NCBI GenBank assembly: GCA_903847285.1
Contig: CAINDH010000224.1
Location: 1-45,107 of the forward strand
DNA from: an uncultured Verrucomicrobia subdivision 3 bacterium
Lineage (GTDB): Bacteria; Verrucomicrobiota; Verrucomicrobiae; Limisphaerales; UBA11358
Length of the DNA: 45,107 bases
Reading direction: 5' to 3'
Shown: positions 29,446-38,977 of the stretch, piece by piece
How the letters are laid out: each line of letters starts with the position of its first letter
Position numbering within the stretch: position 1 is the stretch's first letter
Notes under the pieces: generated by a model
Seen by the model: the letters and a program-made list of their open reading frames with translations, nothing else
Database searches by the model: none
What the model was told of the DNA's origin: nothing
Made by a program: the position numbers and the translations under genes

Positions 29446-32400
29446 TTACGGCTGGCGCAAGCGGAAGAACACGGTTGGGTTGGCCGGATTGAGCGTAATC
29501 GGCGTGCTCGTCACACTCGCACTACCAGCAACATCTACCCAATTTGTTTTGAGGCCATTGCTCAATGTGTTGGTCTGGCTTTGGAGTATCCAACCAAGAT
29601 GCGTTGCGGGCCAGGTGATGGTAAGCGTGCTACCACTGACACTAGCAGAGATGTTTGTGGAGTAAGTAGCAATGCTGCTGACGAGTGAAAGCACTTGAAT
29701 ACTGCCGTCAAGGGCGAGTTTGTTCGTCCAGTTTGCGCCACCGCCGCTGACCGTGAGCGCGTTGCCGTTGATGACCGGTTGGTTGAACAGTGTGAAGCGG
29801 TCGCCAACGACGAGCGTCGCACCGAGGTTGGTGACGCTTACGCTGCCCGTGCCGCCGTTGGTGAGCACGCCAGTGACGGTCGTGATGTCATTTGATTGGG
29901 CGAGCGATTTGTTGACCTCGATGGCGAGGCCGCCGTTGATGGTCAAATCACCACTGATGGTCAACGTGCCGATGGACGCGCCGGGGGCGAGGGCGGCACC
30001 GTTGCTGATGATGACAGAACCTGCAATCGTGCCCGTGCCGCCAAGCGCGCCGGTGCTGACCACGGTCGGGTCGGAGTAGGAATTATTGCCATTCAAATAG
30101 AGCGTGCCGCTGCCGGTCTTGGTGAGACCGCCGTTACTGAGGACGCCATTGAATACCGTCTTACCGGTGTTATCCGTTTGAATCGTGCGCGCGCCAGCCG
30201 CGAGATCAAAGTCGCCATTGAACGTGAGGTTATTGCTACCAGTGATGACGAAGGGAGAACCCACCGTGGCGCTGCTGAAGATGATCAGGTTGTCTACCGA
30301 ACGTGCACCGCCGGAGGCGAAGATGCGCGGCGTGCCCGCACCGGTATCAATGGTCAACGTTCCCGTGCCGAGAGCGCCGGAATCGACCGTGGGCGGGGTG
30401 GCGGAAACGGAACTGATGCCCACGCCGATGGAGCCGTTGTTCAAGCGTGTGGGACCGCTGTAGGTATTGGCCGCCGTGAGCAGTGTGGTGCCGCCGCTGG
30501 CGTTGCGCTGGATGCTGCCGGGGCCGGAAACCACGCCGCTGAACGTCTGCGTGCCGGCAGTGTTATTGCCGGAAATATTCAGGCCTGCACCGGTGCCGAT
30601 GTCTAGCACCACGGGCCGCGCGAAGTCAAAACCAGCGCTGGTTAATAGAATAGAGGGCGTGGCGCCGACGTTATTGCGGAAGGTGAGCGTGCCCGCCACA
30701 CCTGTCAACGTGTTGGTCATGGTGAGCGCCGTGCCGGTGGTGTTGTTCACCCGGATGGTGCTGTCAGCGGTGACCACCACGGGGTTGTTAACGACGAGAC
30801 TGCTCAAATTGATGGCGCTGAAGATGCCGCCAGCCAAAGTGATATTGCCGCTGCCCACGGCGTTGCCACTGTTGAAGCTGACGACGCCGTTGCTGATGAC
30901 AAGGCCACCGCTCATGCTGTTCGGGGCATTCAGATTCAAGATGCCCGTGCCGTTCATTAGGATCGAACCGGGGCCGACGAGATTGCCCCCGCCATTGGCG
31001 AAAGTGAAATTCTGCGCGCCGTTCACGGTGACGATGGACGGGCTTAAATTTTTATCCACGAAGTTTGCAGTGGTGTTCGCCGACGTATCGTCAAAAGTTG
31101 CATTGTCGCCATAATGGAAAATCGTGGTCTGCGTATTCCATTCCAGCGAGACGCCCACGTCCCAAACGTTCGTCACACCATCGCCGGACCAGACGAGGCC
31201 GGCGGCGGGATTGAGCGTCAGCGCGTTGGTAACGGATTTGACCAGGGAGCCGCAACTGTTCGTGATGACGACGTAATAGCCGGTTGCCGTCGTGGCTACG
31301 TCTGCTGTGGTGGACGGAGAAATCACCAGCGTGGCCGTCTGCGCGCCGGAGACGTGACCGCCGTTGGCCAGGCCAACGCCATTACGATACCATTGATAAT
31401 TCAGGCCACTGCCGGCGGAAACCACGGTGAACGCGCAAAGCGCGTTGGTCGCGACGAGCGCTGGAACCGGCTGCGTGGTGATAGACGGTGCGGCGAGCAC
31501 TGTGACCGATGCGCTACCGCTCATCCAGCTAAGGTTGGCCGTGACTGTGTTGCTCGCGAGCACTGTGTAGCGTGCGGTTGCGGTCTGGCTCAAGAAACTC
31601 ACGGGCGAGCCGGTTCCGCTGATGGTCTGGCTACTGAAGACGCCGTTGGTATAAAGTAAATAGTCCACGCCGGAATCTGAACCGCTCACCGTGATGGTAT
31701 AGCTGTCGCCCGCGCAACCGGAGCCGCCACCGCTCACCGCGTAGGTGACGCCTGCTGGAACGTTGGTCGGCGTGACCGCTGACCAATTGGTCGCCACGCG
31801 AACTTCGTCAAATATCCACATCAGATTTTGCGGGCTGGCAAAATAGGCGACGGCGCTGATGTAATTCGGTCCAAGATTATTATTGTTCGTCGTGGTGAGC
31901 GTCGGCGCGGGAACGGAAGCGTCACTGCCGAGCGAAGTCGGATCCAACCACAGGTCAACCTGATCGGGCGCACCGGCATTGTATTTGTATCGGACAACAA
32001 CCAGATGCGTAGTGTTGGTCGTCAAAGCATAGGTGGTTGCTACGGCAGGCGTGGCGGAATTTTTGCCGATCAACAGATGACCGGTGGAGTCAAAAAATAC
32101 CGTAGCTCCATTTTTTGAGACGCTGGTTCCGACTGTGTTCGTGGTCAGCCCAAAAAACGGATATGGATAAGTGGTGAGCGGATTGGTCTGATTGATGATG
32201 TTCACCAAGCACGAAGCATAGACCGCCGCCGGAGCGACAGGCATCGTCAAGCTGACCGCGCGATCTTTGGTGGACGTATTATTTTGCCGAGTGACGACAG
32301 CTAAGGAAGCCCCGCCGGAATCAATATTGGTCAGACCGGGAAAGGTCTGCCCAAAGCCCGTGGTGATGCGTCCGCTCGTGCTGGAGGCACTGTTACCAAA

Positions 32401-32622
32401 AGTCCATACATTGCCACTGAGTCCAGCTCCAGTTGCACCAAGGTTTTCATTGCCACCGTAGGTGAACCCGTTATAGGGATTGGCCGCGCTGGGAAATGGT
32501 TCGTAAAACGGCAAGGTCGAAGCTGCTTGCAGCGAGCCACTGAGGAGCGGGCCGCTAATCGCGGCCACCAGGCACATTTTTTGAAACAGCCATTTAGTAT
32601 TCATTTTGAGGTTAGCCTTCAT
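29446..32622 (-). CDS. Exported autotransporter-associated beta-strand repeat protein
   Basis: The ATG at 32622 (MKANLKMNTKWLFQK) is preferred over the frame opening at 32661; an ATG at 32604 is also possible. A signal peptide follows with core MCLVAAISGPLLSGSLQA. The N-terminal 280 residues resemble a lectin-like/LamG jelly roll (FYEPFPSAANPYNGFTYGG, DQVDLWLDPTSLG). An Ig-like domain follows (ITTQPVPALVATNALCAFTV, YQWYRNGVGLANGG). Then come autotransporter-type strand repeats such as GGLTKTGSGTLYLNGNNSYS and LGGTGTIAGSVIISNGAALAPG. The C terminus is the verrucomicrobial module with WPATHLGWILQSQTN and FFRLRQP, which I take to be a sorting or anchoring end. No barrel translocator is evident, so export is likely Sec plus an unknown outer-membrane route. 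Likely cell-surface; the ligand is unknown. It is the last gene before a strong terminator. Confidence 0.88.
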   Translation of the reverse strand: MKANLKMNTKWLFQKMCLVAAISGPLLSGSLQAASTLPFYEPFPSAANPYNGFTYGGNENLGATGAGLSGNVWTFGNSASSTSGRITTGFGQTFPGLTNIDSGGASLAVVTRQNNTSTKDRAVSLTMPVAPAAVYASCLVNIINQTNPLTTYPYPFFGLTTNTVGTSVSKNGATVFFDSTGHLLIGKNSATPAVATTYALTTNTTHLVVVRYKYNAGAPDQVDLWLDPTSLGSDASVPAPTLTTTNNNNLGPNYISAVAYFASPQNLMWIFDEVRVATNWSAVTPTNVPAGVTYAVSGGGSGCAGDSYTITVSGSDSGVDYLLYTNGVFSSQTISGTGSPVSFLSQTATARYTVLASNTVTANLSWMSGSASVTVLAAPSITTQPVPALVATNALCAFTVVSAGSGLNYQWYRNGVGLANGGHVSGAQTATLVISPSTTADVATTATGYYVVITNSCGSLVKSVTNALTLNPAAGLVWSGDGVTNVWDVGVSLEWNTQTTIFHYGDNATFDDTSANTTANFVDKNLSPSIVTVNGAQNFTFANGGGNLVGPGSILMNGTGILNLNAPNSMSGGLVISNGVVSFNSGNAVGSGNITLAGGIFSAINLSSLVVNNPVVVTADSTIRVNNTTGTALTMTNTLTGVAGTLTFRNNVGATPSILLTSAGFDFARPVVLDIGTGAGLNISGNNTAGTQTFSGVVSGPGSIQRNASGGTTLLTAANTYSGPTRLNNGSIGVGISSVSATPPTVDSGALGTGTLTIDTGAGTPRIFASGGARSVDNLIIFSSATVGSPFVITGSNNLTFNGDFDLAAGARTIQTDNTGKTVFNGVLSNGGLTKTGSGTLYLNGNNSYSDPTVVSTGALGGTGTIAGSVIISNGAALAPGASIGTLTISGDLTINGGLAIEVNKSLAQSNDITTVTGVLTNGGTGSVSVTNLGATLVVGDRFTLFNQPVINGNALTVSGGGANWTNKLALDGSIQVLSLVSSIATYSTNISASVSGSTLTITWPATHLGWILQSQTNTLSNGLKTNWVDVAGSASVTSTPITLNPANPTVFFRLRQP

Positions 32623-32802
32623 GGGACGTGGTTGGGTTTGGGTTTTATGGAATCGGAACATTGAGTTGATAATTGTTGAAATGGTTTATTTGCGGCTGCA
32701 AACGGCTGGCGTCGATTTTCCAATGACGACCGCCAACCCTGTTCGCAATACGTGCCAAAATTAAATATGCATGACGTGGTAAAACTCACGGGTAAAATGG
32801 AT

Positions 32803-33732
32803 TCAAGGCTCGAATTGGCTCATGGCATACCGAAAATCATCCACCGACTGCTGCGTGCCAGCCGGAATGCTGTTCCATACGGCCTTATTGAATTTTTTTG
32901 AATTCTGCCAGGTCACATGACCATCCCCGAAGGCGGCATTGACGCCTGCCGCACTGTTCGCGTTGCGGTGAGACAATTCGTCAAATCCTTTATACATGAC
33001 ATCGACAACCATGCTTTTCTTTGGATCAACCACCGTCTGCTTGAACAGCGGCACACAAATCCAGCTTTTCAATGTTGGGTTAGCACCGGTCACATCGTAG
33101 TGAGCCCAGCCCGGCAAATCTTGTGAACCCGCGCTCGTGGAAACAGCCGGATCTATTTTCGTCGATTGAGGATAATACTGGTAGCCCGAACGAACGTATG
33201 GGGCATTAACACCCGCCGCCGCCGCCTTAACCGCATCCACCCCAAGCGGCCAATTCCCTGTCGCCGCATACCAGTCATAGGTCAAGGTGTTATCATTTTT
33301 ATTGTTGCTGGGACAATAATACGGCTTTCCATCTTTGATTGCGCCAGAACTCCAGAGAACTCCTAGATTGTAAGGTCCGCCAGACGGGTCATAGGTCGGT
33401 GGGGTGACATTTGGCGCAGAGGTGTAGCGAAACATTTCATACGGATACTGAACATTGCCACTATAACGGAATTTCAGGGGCGGGAAAAAATCGTTGCTGT
33501 CGGCGATGTAGATGTTAATCCCCAAGGCCATTTGCCGGAGATTATTGACACAGCTTATCCGCTTCGCCCGCTCCTTGGCACTCGCCAGTGCTGGCAACAG
33601 CATCGCCGCGAGGATGGCGATGATGGCAATCACCACCAGCAATTCAATCAAAGTGAAAGCACTCGTGGATTTTCGTTGGGCCGGAAATTTGGATTGAAGA
33701 CGAGGGCACGAAGTTTGGTTCGTTTGATTCAT
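32803..33732 (-). CDS. Type II secretion/pilin-like protein (FTLIELL N-terminal methylation motif)
   Basis: The frame opens at 33810, but the ATG at 33732 ([16 protein letters not shown]) gives a standard short leader. The prepilin-type motif [22 protein letters not shown] follows, with Glu at +5 of the mature form. Alanine rather than glycine precedes the cleavage site, which is unusual. Then comes [21 protein letters not shown], the hallmark of the large planctomycete/verrucomicrobial pseudopilin family. Near the end are [12 protein letters not shown] and FGDGHVTW, a variant of the H-X9-DG motif. The protein of 309 residues is probably processed by a prepilin peptidase and retained at the cell envelope. 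Such genes are numerous in these genomes. It lies 181 bases upstream of the autotransporter-repeat gene on the same strand, so the two may be co-regulated. Confidence 0.92.
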   Translation of the reverse strand: MNQTNQTSCPRLQSKFPAQRKSTSAFTLIELLVVIAIIAILAAMLLPALASAKERAKRISCVNNLRQMALGINIYIADSNDFFPPLKFRYSGNVQYPYEMFRYTSAPNVTPPTYDPSGGPYNLGVLWSSGAIKDGKPYYCPSNNKNDNTLTYDWYAATGNWPLGVDAVKAAAAGVNAPYVRSGYQYYPQSTKIDPAVSTSAGSQDLPGWAHYDVTGANPTLKSWICVPLFKQTVVDPKKSMVVDVMYKGFDELSHRNANSAAGVNAAFGDGHVTWQNSKKFNKAVWNSIPAGTQQSVDDFRYAMSQFEP

Positions 33733-33907
33733 GGTGTTGCCAACTAAACTACCATCGCTGCCGCTCCTGTCATCCCTCATGCTTTGCATACTCCTTTGAA
33801 ATAAATGCACGCAGCCGCCTGGCTGTCTACTGTCTCCTCAGCGACTCATGGTTCCCGCCATAAAAAATCCGTTGCCCTTAACGCCACCCCCACGCAAAAT
33901 CTCCGGC

Positions 33908-34333
33908 ATGAGCGAACTCATCTATCCCCGCAGCCCACGCGAAACTATGGACGGCTGGCATTACCTGCCCCGCTACATTGACAAAATCCGGATGCACCTC
34001 GCCGGCAAACTCCACTCCGACTACACCGACAATCTCGGTAAAGGCTTCGATGGCATGTTTTGCAAGCACGCTGGCATCACCCATGAACAATTGATCGGCG
34101 TGGTGAAAAATTCCCTCACTGATGGTCAGGTCTGCGACTGGGTGCGACAGAATGTCAAAAAATCCGCCGCCGAAAAAGATGCGCATTGGCAGGATGTCCT
34201 GAGCCGCCCGCTCGCCAGTGATGCCGAGGCCACCGCGCGCTTGCAGTTGCGCAAGGAACAAGCCGGTGTCGGCCACCGCACGGACATTAAATGTTTCGTG
34301 GACGTGATTGATGCGGATGAGAAGCGGATTTGA
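33908..34333 (+). CDS. DUF5069 domain protein
   Basis: The ATG at 33908 begins MSELIYPRSPRETMDGWHYLPR and gives 141 residues; the earlier in-frame ATG at 33848 would add a proline-rich stretch with no family match. The domain is recognisable by the RSPRE opening, LPRYIDKIRMHLAGKL, and later FLK-type helices replaced here by MFCKHAGITHEQL and VCDWVRQNV. DUF5069 is common in Verrucomicrobiota and its role is unknown. It is divergent from the pseudopilin gene and precedes metG by 54 bases on the same strand, so it may share the metG transcript. Confidence 0.85.
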   Translation: MSELIYPRSPRETMDGWHYLPRYIDKIRMHLAGKLHSDYTDNLGKGFDGMFCKHAGITHEQLIGVVKNSLTDGQVCDWVRQNVKKSAAEKDAHWQDVLSRPLASDAEATARLQLRKEQAGVGHRTDIKCFVDVIDADEKRI

Positions 34334-34387
34334 GCCGCGCCCGCAGGATTGCCTTCACCGCCGTTGTCCGCCAAACTGCGCGCCTTA

Positions 34388-35896
34388 ATGAGCAAGCAGT
34401 TTTACATCACCACCGCGATTGATTACGTCAACGGCCAGCCGCACCTCGGCCACGCCTACGAGAAGATCATCGCCGACGTCATCGCCCGCGCGCGGCGCAG
34501 CCTCGGGCAGGAAGTTTTCTTTCTCACCGGCCTCGACGAGCATGGCCAAAAAGTCCAGCAGGCCGCGTTAGCGGAGAAAAAAAATCCGCAGGAATACTGC
34601 GACGCCCTCGCCGCCGACTGGCAGGCGTTCGTTAAAAAACTGGAACTGACCAACAACGATTTCGTCCGCACCACGCAGCCGCGCCACAAGGAATTTGTCC
34701 AAGCCACACTCTCAAAGCTCAATGACGCCGGACAATTTTACAAGGCGAGTTACACGGGTTATTACTCGGCAAAAGAAGAAACGTTTCTCACCGAGAAAGA
34801 CCGTCTGCCCGACGGCACTTTTGACGCCAGCTACGGCGATGTCGCCGAACTCAAGGAAGACAATTATTACTTCAAGCTCGGCGCGCACCAGCAATGGCTG
34901 ATTGATTACATCGAAGCCAATCCCGATTTCATTTCGCCGAGCTATCGCCGGAACGAGGTTCTCGGCTTTCTCAAAAACAATACGCTCGAAGATTTGTGCA
35001 TCTCGCGTCCGCTGGCGCGCTTGAATTGGGGCATTCCTCTACCCTTCGACAAAGAGTTCGTCACCTACGTGTGGTTTGATGCGCTGGTGAATTACACCAG
35101 CATCGCTCACGCTCACAAAGAACTCGGCCTCTGGCCCGCCGACATCCACGTCATCGGCAAGGACATCGTGAAATTTCACGCCGTTTATTGGCCGATCATG
35201 CTGAAAGCAATGGGACTGCCGCTGCCAAAACAAATTCTCGTTCACGGCTGGTGGCAAAAAGACGGCGCGAAAATTTCCAAGAGCACCGGCAACGTCATTG
35301 ATCCAATCGCGGTCATCAACGAATGGGGCCTGGACGCGTTCCGCTTTTACGTTTTGCGCGAACTTGATATCGGACCGGACGGCAACTGGACTGACGCCGG
35401 TTTCCGTTCGCGTTATCAAGCTGAACTCGGCAACGGTCTCGGCAATCTCGTGAACCGTTCACTTTCGATGCTGAAACGCTATCGCAATGGCGTCGTGCCC
35501 GCGCGCTCCAACGAACTCGCGGCGGACGCGGCGAAAGCAGCGGATGAAGCCCGCGCCCTGCTCAAGCAAAGTCAGCTTCAGTCCGCGCTGCAAAGCATCT
35601 GGGGTTTGGTGAATCGCGCCAACAAATACGTGGACGAAACCGCGCCGTTCAAGCTGGCGAAAGATCCGGCTCAAGCACAACGGCTCGACGAGGTGCTCTA
35701 CAATCTCGCCGAGTCCTGCCGCGTGCTCGCCGTGTTGCTGAATCCATTTCTGCCCGGAACCTCGGCGAAGATTTACGCCCAACTCGGTTTGACAAACGCG
35801 CCGGACAAACTCACTGATGCCGCCTGGGGTGGACTGCAAGCCGGCCACACGATTGGCGAACCCGCGCCGCTGTTCCCGCGTAAAGATCTTGTTTGA
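34388..35896 (+). CDS. metG: Methionyl-tRNA synthetase
   Basis: The ATG at 34388 begins MSKQFYITTAIDYVNGQPHLGHAYEK, carrying the class I HIGH motif as HLGH. The protein has 502 residues. The second class I signature appears as KISKSTGN near residue 297. Other family stretches are TGLDEHGQKVQQAA, the connective-domain TGYYSAKEETFL, YVWFDALVNYTS and VHGWWQKDGAK. The connective peptide lacks the zinc-binding cysteine cluster, as in the short bacterial form. The C-terminal tRNA-binding EMAP domain is absent; the protein ends soon after the anticodon-binding helices (GTSAKIYAQLG). It charges tRNA(Met) in the cytoplasm. A secreted-protein gene starts only four bases after its stop, suggesting one transcript. 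Confidence 0.97.
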   Translation: MSKQFYITTAIDYVNGQPHLGHAYEKIIADVIARARRSLGQEVFFLTGLDEHGQKVQQAALAEKKNPQEYCDALAADWQAFVKKLELTNNDFVRTTQPRHKEFVQATLSKLNDAGQFYKASYTGYYSAKEETFLTEKDRLPDGTFDASYGDVAELKEDNYYFKLGAHQQWLIDYIEANPDFISPSYRRNEVLGFLKNNTLEDLCISRPLARLNWGIPLPFDKEFVTYVWFDALVNYTSIAHAHKELGLWPADIHVIGKDIVKFHAVYWPIMLKAMGLPLPKQILVHGWWQKDGAKISKSTGNVIDPIAVINEWGLDAFRFYVLRELDIGPDGNWTDAGFRSRYQAELGNGLGNLVNRSLSMLKRYRNGVVPARSNELAADAAKAADEARALLKQSQLQSALQSIWGLVNRANKYVDETAPFKLAKDPAQAQRLDEVLYNLAESCRVLAVLLNPFLPGTSAKIYAQLGLTNAPDKLTDAAWGGLQAGHTIGEPAPLFPRKDLV

Positions 35897-35899
35897 GCC

Positions 35900-37675
35900 G
35901 TGAAGACGCTGCTGCAAATCATTCTGATTTGTTTCGCTGGCTCCGCCTTCGCTCAAACGTTACCACTGCCCCCGCGCGCGGCAGACGCGCTGGATGGCGA
36001 TGCGTTCATTAAAAAAATTTCCGCGCTGGATTTGGCAGCTCGCGATGAACTCATCGCCAAAGAATTTCTCTCCGGTAACACGCTGAACTTTCTCCGCAAG
36101 CTCTGCGCGGTGAATGCCACGAACGTCGCCTATGGAAAAACTAACGTAGCTACGTTCTTCGTCACGCCGGAGTATGTCACCATCGGTTCGGATGAAAATT
36201 ATTTCCTCGCGCCCATTTCCCCAGGCACAGCGCAGCAAATCGCGGACAAGCTGGGCTGTATTTTGCCGACGCGCAAAATGGTGGACACCATTTACGCCGC
36301 CGCCCAATTAAAACTGGAGCCGTCACCCATTCCGCCGACCGCCGCGATGACGACCGTTCCCGTTTTCGCACAGCACAACGAAACCATTCGCGCGCAACGC
36401 ATGGCTTTGATGGACGCCCATCCCCTCGGCGCACTCGTGGCCGGACACAAGAAGGATGTGGTCATTTCCGCGCGGCTCGCGAGCGTGACGAACAAGGTCG
36501 CGATTTACGGCTGGCATCGGACGAATGGCATCGCCATCCAGCCGCTCTACGTTGGCCACACAGCGGCTTGGGTGGATTACAGTCAGTGTATTCGGCTCGT
36601 GTCGCAAACCATGCTGGTGAATGGCCAAAAGAAATCCGTGGCCGAAGTTCTAGGTGACGCAAAACTTTGTGGACTCATCAGCGATGAAGGCGTCATCACG
36701 AATGCGCGCTATCCGGCTAATTTTATCGACCAACCAGTCGTGGCTGAAAAAATCAATCAGCCATGGCCGCGGAAATTTTTGGCGAGCACGAATTTCGGTG
36801 AGATGATTCGCGAGATTCTACTGCCCGCTGAAGTCCGGATAGTCATTAACGCACCGGCGCGGGAAGCTTTCCCCACCATTAAGCCAGTGCTGCTGGTTTT
36901 CTATGCGTTGCCCAATGGCAATACGATTGAGCAGACCATCGGCAAAAAAACCAGCCCCAGTGACGACTGGCGTTTTGACATCCAACATATCGGCGCGCAG
37001 ACGCGCTGGCTGCGACAGGTCATCACGAACAAAACCATTGTCGTCGCGTATCTCGAAGCGGGGACGAAAAGCTGGCCGGCATGGCGCAAGAAATATCAGG
37101 ACACGCAGATTGTAGAAATTCTTGATGGTGTGCGTGGAATTTTTGTATCAAAAAAAACCGAAGTGATTCTCGCCAGCCACAGCGGCGGTGGAAGTTTGGT
37201 CTTCGGCTATTTGAACGCGGTCGGGAAAATCCCCGGCGACGTGAAGCGCATCGCATTTCTCGACAGTAACTACGCCTACAGCTCCACCAACCACGCGGAT
37301 AAAATCAAAAACTGGCTCGCGGCTTCCGGCGAAAATCATCTCAGCGTGCTGGCGTATCAGGATTATCTCGGACTGTTGGACGGTAAAAATTTTGTCAGTG
37401 AAGCGGGCGGAACGTGGAGCCACAGCCGCACGATGCTTCGCGACCTCGGCGGGCAATATCGATTCACCAGCATGACGAATGGTGGGCTGGAGATTTTTCA
37501 AGCAACCGGCGGACAGGTTGAATTTCTGCTGAAGGAAAACCCGGAGCACAAAATTTTCCATACCGTCCAAGTCGAGCGAAATGGCTTTATCCACGCGCTG
37601 CTTTCCGGCACGGCAGACGCGGGCAAAGGCTACGAATACTTCGGTGAACGGGCTTACACGAATTGGATTCGGTGA
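35900..37675 (+). CDS. Exported protein with a serine-hydrolase-like HSGGG motif
   Basis: The GTG at 35900 begins MKTLLQIILICFAGSAFAQ, a short signal peptide likely cut after AFA. The 591-residue protein has two parts. Residues 40-285 contain PEYVTIGSDENYFLAP, ADKLGCILPTRKMVDTIY, VFAQHNETIRAQRM and LVAGHKKDVVISARL, then YGWHRTNGIAIQPLY. I recall similar phrases in unnamed bacterial proteins but cannot name the family. Residues 310-590 look like an alpha/beta hydrolase: a strand KPVLLVFYALPNG, then the nucleophile elbow VILASHSGGGSL (serine in HSGGG), and a late FIHALL that may hold the catalytic histidine. It is probably periplasmic. The tight link to metG suggests co-transcription rather than related function. 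Confidence 0.75.
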   Translation: MKTLLQIILICFAGSAFAQTLPLPPRAADALDGDAFIKKISALDLAARDELIAKEFLSGNTLNFLRKLCAVNATNVAYGKTNVATFFVTPEYVTIGSDENYFLAPISPGTAQQIADKLGCILPTRKMVDTIYAAAQLKLEPSPIPPTAAMTTVPVFAQHNETIRAQRMALMDAHPLGALVAGHKKDVVISARLASVTNKVAIYGWHRTNGIAIQPLYVGHTAAWVDYSQCIRLVSQTMLVNGQKKSVAEVLGDAKLCGLISDEGVITNARYPANFIDQPVVAEKINQPWPRKFLASTNFGEMIREILLPAEVRIVINAPAREAFPTIKPVLLVFYALPNGNTIEQTIGKKTSPSDDWRFDIQHIGAQTRWLRQVITNKTIVVAYLEAGTKSWPAWRKKYQDTQIVEILDGVRGIFVSKKTEVILASHSGGGSLVFGYLNAVGKIPGDVKRIAFLDSNYAYSSTNHADKIKNWLAASGENHLSVLAYQDYLGLLDGKNFVSEAGGTWSHSRTMLRDLGGQYRFTSMTNGGLEIFQATGGQVEFLLKENPEHKIFHTVQVERNGFIHALLSGTADAGKGYEYFGERAYTNWIR

Positions 37676-37680
37676 CTAAA

Positions 37681-37697
37681 GCCGAGTAATGCTCGGC
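37681..37697. terminator. Weak hairpin between convergent genes
   Basis: The small palindrome gccgag / ctcggc with a five-base loop lies in the 28-base gap between the hydrolase-like gene and the E2 gene, which face each other. There is no strong T run on either side, so it is at best a weak bidirectional terminator. Confidence 0.4.
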
Positions 37698-37703
37698 GTT
37701 CCG

Positions 37704-38891
37704 TCACAACTTCTGAGGCTCGCTGATCAATTGCGCGATGCGCTGGAGCAAACGTCCCGCAGCGCCGCCGTCGAGCACGCGATGGTCAAAGCTTAAAGTG
37801 AGATTCGCTTCGGTGACGGGAACGAACTGGCCCTTCGTCTCGTCCCAACTTGGCACTTTGCGACCCGCACCCATGCCCAGCACGAGCGTCTGTTCCGGCA
37901 GCGGAATCGGCGTGGCCCAGATGAGGCCAAACGTGCCGAAGTTGGTGACGGTCGCAATGGAACCGCCGGTAGCATCAGCAGGAAGTTTTCGCGCGCGCGC
38001 GAGTTCCACGAGTTCGTTGTAGCGTTGCGTCAAATCTTTCAACGGCTTCTGGTCGGCGTTGCGGATGACGGGAACGAGCACGCCGTCATCAGCTTCGACG
38101 GCGAAGCCCACGTCAATGGATCGCGGGTGAATGATTTTATTTCCCACGAGGCGGCCAGCCACGGCGGAATTTTCCGCCAGCGCAATCGCCAGTGCGCGCA
38201 AGGCGTAAAGCGCGGGGCCGGGTTTAGGATTCGAGGCTTTGCGATGCGTGAGCACGGCATCCAGAATGACCGGCAAACCGACGGTGGCCAGCGGACGCGT
38301 CCAACTGCGGCGCATCGCATCGGCCACGGCGACGCGCATGGAGGACGCCTCGCTCATCTGATGCTTGTCGAGGCTGGTGATGTATTTCTCGAAATCTTCG
38401 ACGGTCACGCGTCCCGCCGCACCGCTGCCGGCGACGCCCGCGAGATCAGCGGCGTGCAGGCCGAGCTCATCCATGCGCGCCTTGAGCCGCGGCGAAAGAT
38501 AGCTCGCACCGGCGGCATTCGCGGGCACGGGCAAACCACGGATGGTTGGCTGCACGCGTCCGCTGCGGCGGTCGGAATCGGATTTGGAAAGCCGTTCGGT
38601 ATCGAGATTTTTTGCCGGGGCAACGTCGAGTCCCAGTCGCGTGGCCTCTTCTTTCGTTGCTTCAATTTTTCCCAACGTCGCGCCGACGGCGTAGCTCTCG
38701 TCTAGCTTCGCGGAAAAAATTTCAATCTTGCCCTTGCACGGCGAAGCGACGGTCATGGTGGCCTTGTCGGTCTCGACCTCGATCAAATCCTGGTCGGCCT
38801 CGACGCTGTCGCCAGCCTTCACAAGAAAATTGACGATGCGGGCCTCAGCGATGGATTCGCCGAGCTGCGGCATGATGATGGGAATTTGCAT
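37704..38891 (-). CDS. pdhC: Pyruvate dehydrogenase E2, dihydrolipoamide acetyltransferase
   Basis: This 395-residue protein has one lipoyl domain at the N terminus (MPQLGESIAEARIVNFLVKAG), with the lipoylated lysine Lys43 in ETDKATM. A flexible linker follows, then a peripheral subunit-binding domain near residues 130-170 (YLSPRLKARMDELGL, GAAGRVTVEDFE), then the catalytic domain ending SFDHRVLDGGAAGRLLQR with the active-site histidine. It moves acetyl groups from E1 to CoA at the complex core. The ATG at 38891 is standard. The pairing with E1-alpha and E1-beta just upstream on the same strand indicates pyruvate as substrate, but a branched-chain 2-oxoacid complex of the same architecture cannot be excluded. 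A short AT-rich inverted repeat separates it from E1-beta. Confidence 0.93.
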   Translation of the reverse strand: MQIPIIMPQLGESIAEARIVNFLVKAGDSVEADQDLIEVETDKATMTVASPCKGKIEIFSAKLDESYAVGATLGKIEATKEEATRLGLDVAPAKNLDTERLSKSDSDRRSGRVQPTIRGLPVPANAAGASYLSPRLKARMDELGLHAADLAGVAGSGAAGRVTVEDFEKYITSLDKHQMSEASSMRVAVADAMRRSWTRPLATVGLPVILDAVLTHRKASNPKPGPALYALRALAIALAENSAVAGRLVGNKIIHPRSIDVGFAVEADDGVLVPVIRNADQKPLKDLTQRYNELVELARARKLPADATGGSIATVTNFGTFGLIWATPIPLPEQTLVLGMGAGRKVPSWDETKGQFVPVTEANLTLSFDHRVLDGGAAGRLLQRIAQLISEPQKL

Positions 38892-38977
38892 GGAATTAAA
38901 AATTAAAAGTTAAAAATGACCGAGGCCGATGGACGTGTTCACGATCTGGACATTTTTAATTTTTAATTTTGCATTTT
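38892..38977. repeat. AT-rich imperfect inverted repeat between E1-beta and E2 genes
   Basis: The left arm (38894-38918, aattaaaaattaaaagttaa) and right arm (38951-38975, catttttaatttttaatttt) are near-complementary over about 24 bases around a 32-base loop. The arms have almost no G or C, in sharp contrast to their neighbours. In the transcript the left arm would lie only two bases from the E2 start codon, so pairing could affect its translation. No Shine-Dalgarno-like word is visible before the E2 start. Confidence 0.65.
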
